A DNA stretch of 64,000 bases. Source: Lachnospiraceae bacterium (GTDB taxonomy: Bacteria > Bacillota_A > Clostridia > Lachnospirales > Lachnospiraceae). The stretch spans positions 1-64,000 of the forward strand of contig JAETQR010000006.1 in NCBI GenBank assembly GCA_021770615.1. The letters are read 5' to 3'. Shown here one piece after another: positions 61,921 through 64,000 of this stretch; the stretch's first letter is position 1; every line of letters begins with the position of its first letter. The notes under the pieces were generated by a model. It was not told the origin of the DNA. It did no database searches and saw nothing but the letters and a program-made list of their open reading frames with translations. The translations under genes and the position numbers were made by a program.

Positions 61921-62772
61921 TTATTTGGAAAGCAGCTCCCCCACATAGCGTCCCACCGCATCCTGCCAAGAAGGCAATTTATTAAATCCATTTTTAACAA
62001 GATTCTCCTTGCTCATTCTGCTGTTCTTCGGTCGTTTCGCCTTTGTAGGAAATTCATCAGAGGACACCGGAGTTACCTTCACCTCATCCATCCCTGCCAC
62101 ATGAAAAATTTCTTTTGCAAATTCGTACCAGCTGCAGATTCCTTCATTCGTGGCGTGGTACTGGCCATATGCTTCAGATTCTGCCATATCGACAAGAAGT
62201 TTCGCCAGATCGTAAGTATACGTAGGCGAACCGATCTGGTCATCTACTACCCTGACTGCCCCGTTTTCCTTTCCTAAACGAAGCATTGTTTTCACAAAAT
62301 TGTTTCCATTCATTCCAAAAGCCCAGGAAATGCGGACAATAAAATATTTATCTAATCTTGATTTTATTTCTTGTTCTCCCTCATATTTTGTCTGCCCATA
62401 CACATTCAGAGGATTTGGCATATCATCCGGCTCCCACGGTCTCTCTCCCTCTCCTGAAAAAATATAATCCGTACTGAGGTAAATAAGCTTACAATCCAGC
62501 GATGCACACATATCCGCTATGTTTTTTGTCCCTTCTGCATTGACCTTCCGGCACACTTCCGGCTCCTCCTCCGCCCGGTCGACTGCCGTATATGCACCGC
62601 AGTGAATGACTACTTCCGGTGCATTGGCTGTAAGCACTTCCTGTACCTGCCTGGAATTTGTGACATCCATCTCATCACTATTGACACCCACTGCATCATA
62701 ACCCCGGCGTCTGAGCTCATTCATCACGTCAAATCCAAGCTGGCCCCTTACGCCTGTCACCAAAACTTTCAT
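61921..62772 (-). CDS. rfbD: dTDP-4-dehydrorhamnose reductase
   Basis: Last step of dTDP-L-rhamnose synthesis. 283 residues; N-terminal GVRGQLGFDVMNELRRRGYD nucleotide-binding motif, catalytic Tyr-x3-Lys in NVYGQTKYEGE, and HCGAYTAVDRAEEEPE. Start overlaps the rfbB end by four bases. Rhamnose is used in cell-wall or capsular polysaccharide. Confidence 0.96.
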   Translation of the reverse strand: MKVLVTGVRGQLGFDVMNELRRRGYDAVGVNSDEMDVTNSRQVQEVLTANAPEVVIHCGAYTAVDRAEEEPEVCRKVNAEGTKNIADMCASLDCKLIYLSTDYIFSGEGERPWEPDDMPNPLNVYGQTKYEGEQEIKSRLDKYFIVRISWAFGMNGNNFVKTMLRLGKENGAVRVVDDQIGSPTYTYDLAKLLVDMAESEAYGQYHATNEGICSWYEFAKEIFHVAGMDEVKVTPVSSDEFPTKAKRPKNSRMSKENLVKNGFNKLPSWQDAVGRYVGELLSK

Positions 62773-63797
62773 TCCGCCAGATCCTTTCCATACATTTTCT
62801 CAAAATAGTTTGCGTATTCCCCGCTGATAATATTCTCCCACCATTCTTTGTGATTCAAGTACCAGTCGATCGTCTGCCGGATCCCGGTCTCAAACGTGTA
62901 CTTCGGTTTCCATCCAAGCTCTTCCTCCAGTTTAGACGGATCGATCGCATACCGGAGATCATGCCCCGGCCGGTCTGTCACAAACTCGATCAGACTTTCC
63001 GGTTTTCCAAGTTCCCTGAGAATCGTTTTTACAACCTCGAGATTTGTCTTTTCATTGTGACCACCGACATTATATACTTCTCCCACCTTGCCGTTATGGA
63101 TGATGAGGTCGATCGCCTCACAGTGGTCAGACACATGAAGCCAGTCGCGGACATTCTCTCCCTTTCCGTATACAGGCAGCTTTTCATCTGCCAGTGCCCG
63201 GGAAATGATCAGCGGAATGAGTTTTTCCGGAAAATGATAGGGTCCATAATTGTTAGAACATCTCGAAATCGTCACAGGAAGCCCATATGTCCTGTAGTAG
63301 GCAAGCACAAACAGATCTGCACTCGCCTTGCTTGATGAATACGGACTGGAGGTGTGAAGCGGTGTGTCCTCATGGAAAAACAGATCCGGACGGTCCAGCG
63401 GAAGATCTCCGTACACTTCATCGGTAGATACCTGATGATATCTTTTTACTCCATATTCCTTTGAGGCGTCCAGAAGTACCTGCGTCCCCATGACATTCGT
63501 CTGCACAAAAATCCCAGGATCCGTGATCGAACGGTCCACATGGCTCTCCGCTGCAAAGTTCACGACGATATCCGGCCTCTCCTTCTCAAAAAGTTCCATG
63601 ATAAATTTGCGGTCTGCGATATCGCCACGCACAAATTTATAATTCGGTTCATTTTCTACTGGTTTAAGCGTCTCCAGATTCCCTGCGTAAGTAAGCAGAT
63701 CCAAATTAATAATATCATCCTCTGGGTATTTCTTCACCATATGATGCACAAAATTTCCTCCGATAAACCCTGCACCGCCTGTCACCAACACTTTCAT
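62769..63797 (-). CDS. rfbB: dTDP-glucose 4,6-dehydratase
   Basis: Makes dTDP-4-keto-6-deoxyglucose from dTDP-glucose. 342 residues; GGAGFIGGNFVHHM, the catalytic VSTDEVYGDL and Tyr-x3-Lys in SPYSSSKAS. AGGAGGG lies inside the end of the upstream methyltransferase gene, whose stop overlaps this ATG. rfbA and rfbC are not in the window. Confidence 0.96.
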   Translation of the reverse strand: MKVLVTGGAGFIGGNFVHHMVKKYPEDDIINLDLLTYAGNLETLKPVENEPNYKFVRGDIADRKFIMELFEKERPDIVVNFAAESHVDRSITDPGIFVQTNVMGTQVLLDASKEYGVKRYHQVSTDEVYGDLPLDRPDLFFHEDTPLHTSSPYSSSKASADLFVLAYYRTYGLPVTISRCSNNYGPYHFPEKLIPLIISRALADEKLPVYGKGENVRDWLHVSDHCEAIDLIIHNGKVGEVYNVGGHNEKTNLEVVKTILRELGKPESLIEFVTDRPGHDLRYAIDPSKLEEELGWKPKYTFETGIRQTIDWYLNHKEWWENIISGEYANYFEKMYGKDLAE

Positions 63798-64000
63798 TTT
63801 CTTTTCCCTCCTGCGATAAATAATCCCGCCTGCTTCGTTATCTTGATATATCCTCTCCTGGCAAGCTTTTTTTCCAAAAATGTCTTAAACTCATCATATG
63901 CCGGAACCAGATATTCCCTCTGGTTTCCATGGCACGACATGATATAATCCATCAGGGCGCCCGCATCTGTTACTTTCAGATAATCTGGATAATCTATCCA
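63794..64000 (-). CDS. C-terminal end of a probable class I SAM-dependent methyltransferase (partial)
   Basis: 68 residues run in from the right edge: WIDYPDYLKVTDAGALMDYI, then YLVPAYDEFKTFLEKKLA and ARRGYIKITKQAGLFIAGG. This ending resembles C-termini of class I SAM methyltransferases near polysaccharide genes. The catalytic core is outside the window, so the call is tentative. The stop overlaps the rfbB start (ATGA), so it is coupled with rfbB. Confidence 0.6.
   Translation of the reverse strand, partial: WIDYPDYLKVTDAGALMDYIMSCHGNQREYLVPAYDEFKTFLEKKLARRGYIKITKQAGLFIAGGKRK

Noticed and set aside
61776..62000. Minus-strand ORF overlapping the rfbD end
   Set aside because: Out of frame with rfbD and crosses the terminator and the nested-stem element.

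Overview
The window looks like chromosome of a low-to-mid GC Firmicute of the Lachnospiraceae type (gut Clostridia). The evidence is the S10-spc-alpha ribosomal superoperon running into ecfA1-ecfA2-ecfT-truA and an L13-type leader, a zinc-type S14, an enlarged L17, strong GGAGG ribosome binding sites, secreted xylanase and lysine-rich Ig-like surface proteins, and an exact sigma-28 promoter pointing to a motile relative of Roseburia or Agathobacter. Genus is inferred, not shown. No rRNA, tRNA, transposase, prophage or CRISPR array was recognised.

Layout. 1-5315: leader of an off-window rplM, a small membrane protein, truA, ecfT, ecfA2, ecfA1, and an unknown gene behind a sigma-28-like promoter. 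5316-25948: one almost continuous minus-strand ribosomal block from rpsJ (right) to rplQ (left), with its own S10 promoter and long leader. It is interrupted between infA and rpmJ by three genes for secreted EF-hand/leucine-rich-repeat proteins that have their own promoter. A second promoter restarts the alpha part (rpmJ-rpsM-rpsK-rpsD-rpoA-rplQ). Many of its wide spacers hold hairpins or repeats that begin at the upstream stop codon.

25986-35097: accessory region with a secreted CAP-domain protein, a WYL regulator plus RidA pair behind an operator-like palindrome, an ABC-F ribosome-protection-type ATPase behind a four-codon leader peptide and transcription attenuator, a decayed PIN toxin next to its partner, a secreted transglutaminase-like protein, and a CBS/DRTGG-containing pyrophosphatase. 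35098-42836 (plus strand): galK, galE, then an FtsX-type permease, its ATPase, a response regulator and a sensor kinase, which look like an antimicrobial-peptide detoxification module. 42849-48425: phospholipase D-like protein, sodium-dependent transporter, MATE exporter, a Cu/Zn superoxide dismutase-like protein, and a second unknown gene with an exact sigma-28 promoter. 48580-55227: GH10 xylanase and two large secreted proteins with Ig-like or carbohydrate-binding-like modules. 55390-64000: yajC, tgt, a small membrane gene, rarA, a YigZ-family gene, a class A penicillin-binding protein, and the dTDP-rhamnose genes rfbB and rfbD with a partial methyltransferase at the edge.

The observation I would look at first is a set of three long perfect hairpins (12451-12513, 37405-37493, 61607-61707). 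Each has a loop of exactly 25 nt with a shared sequence and a shared GCAGAC/GTCTGC clamp, but the outer arms are unrelated between copies and perfectly self-complementary within each copy. All lie just downstream of a gene and in that gene's orientation. I know of no named element of this form.
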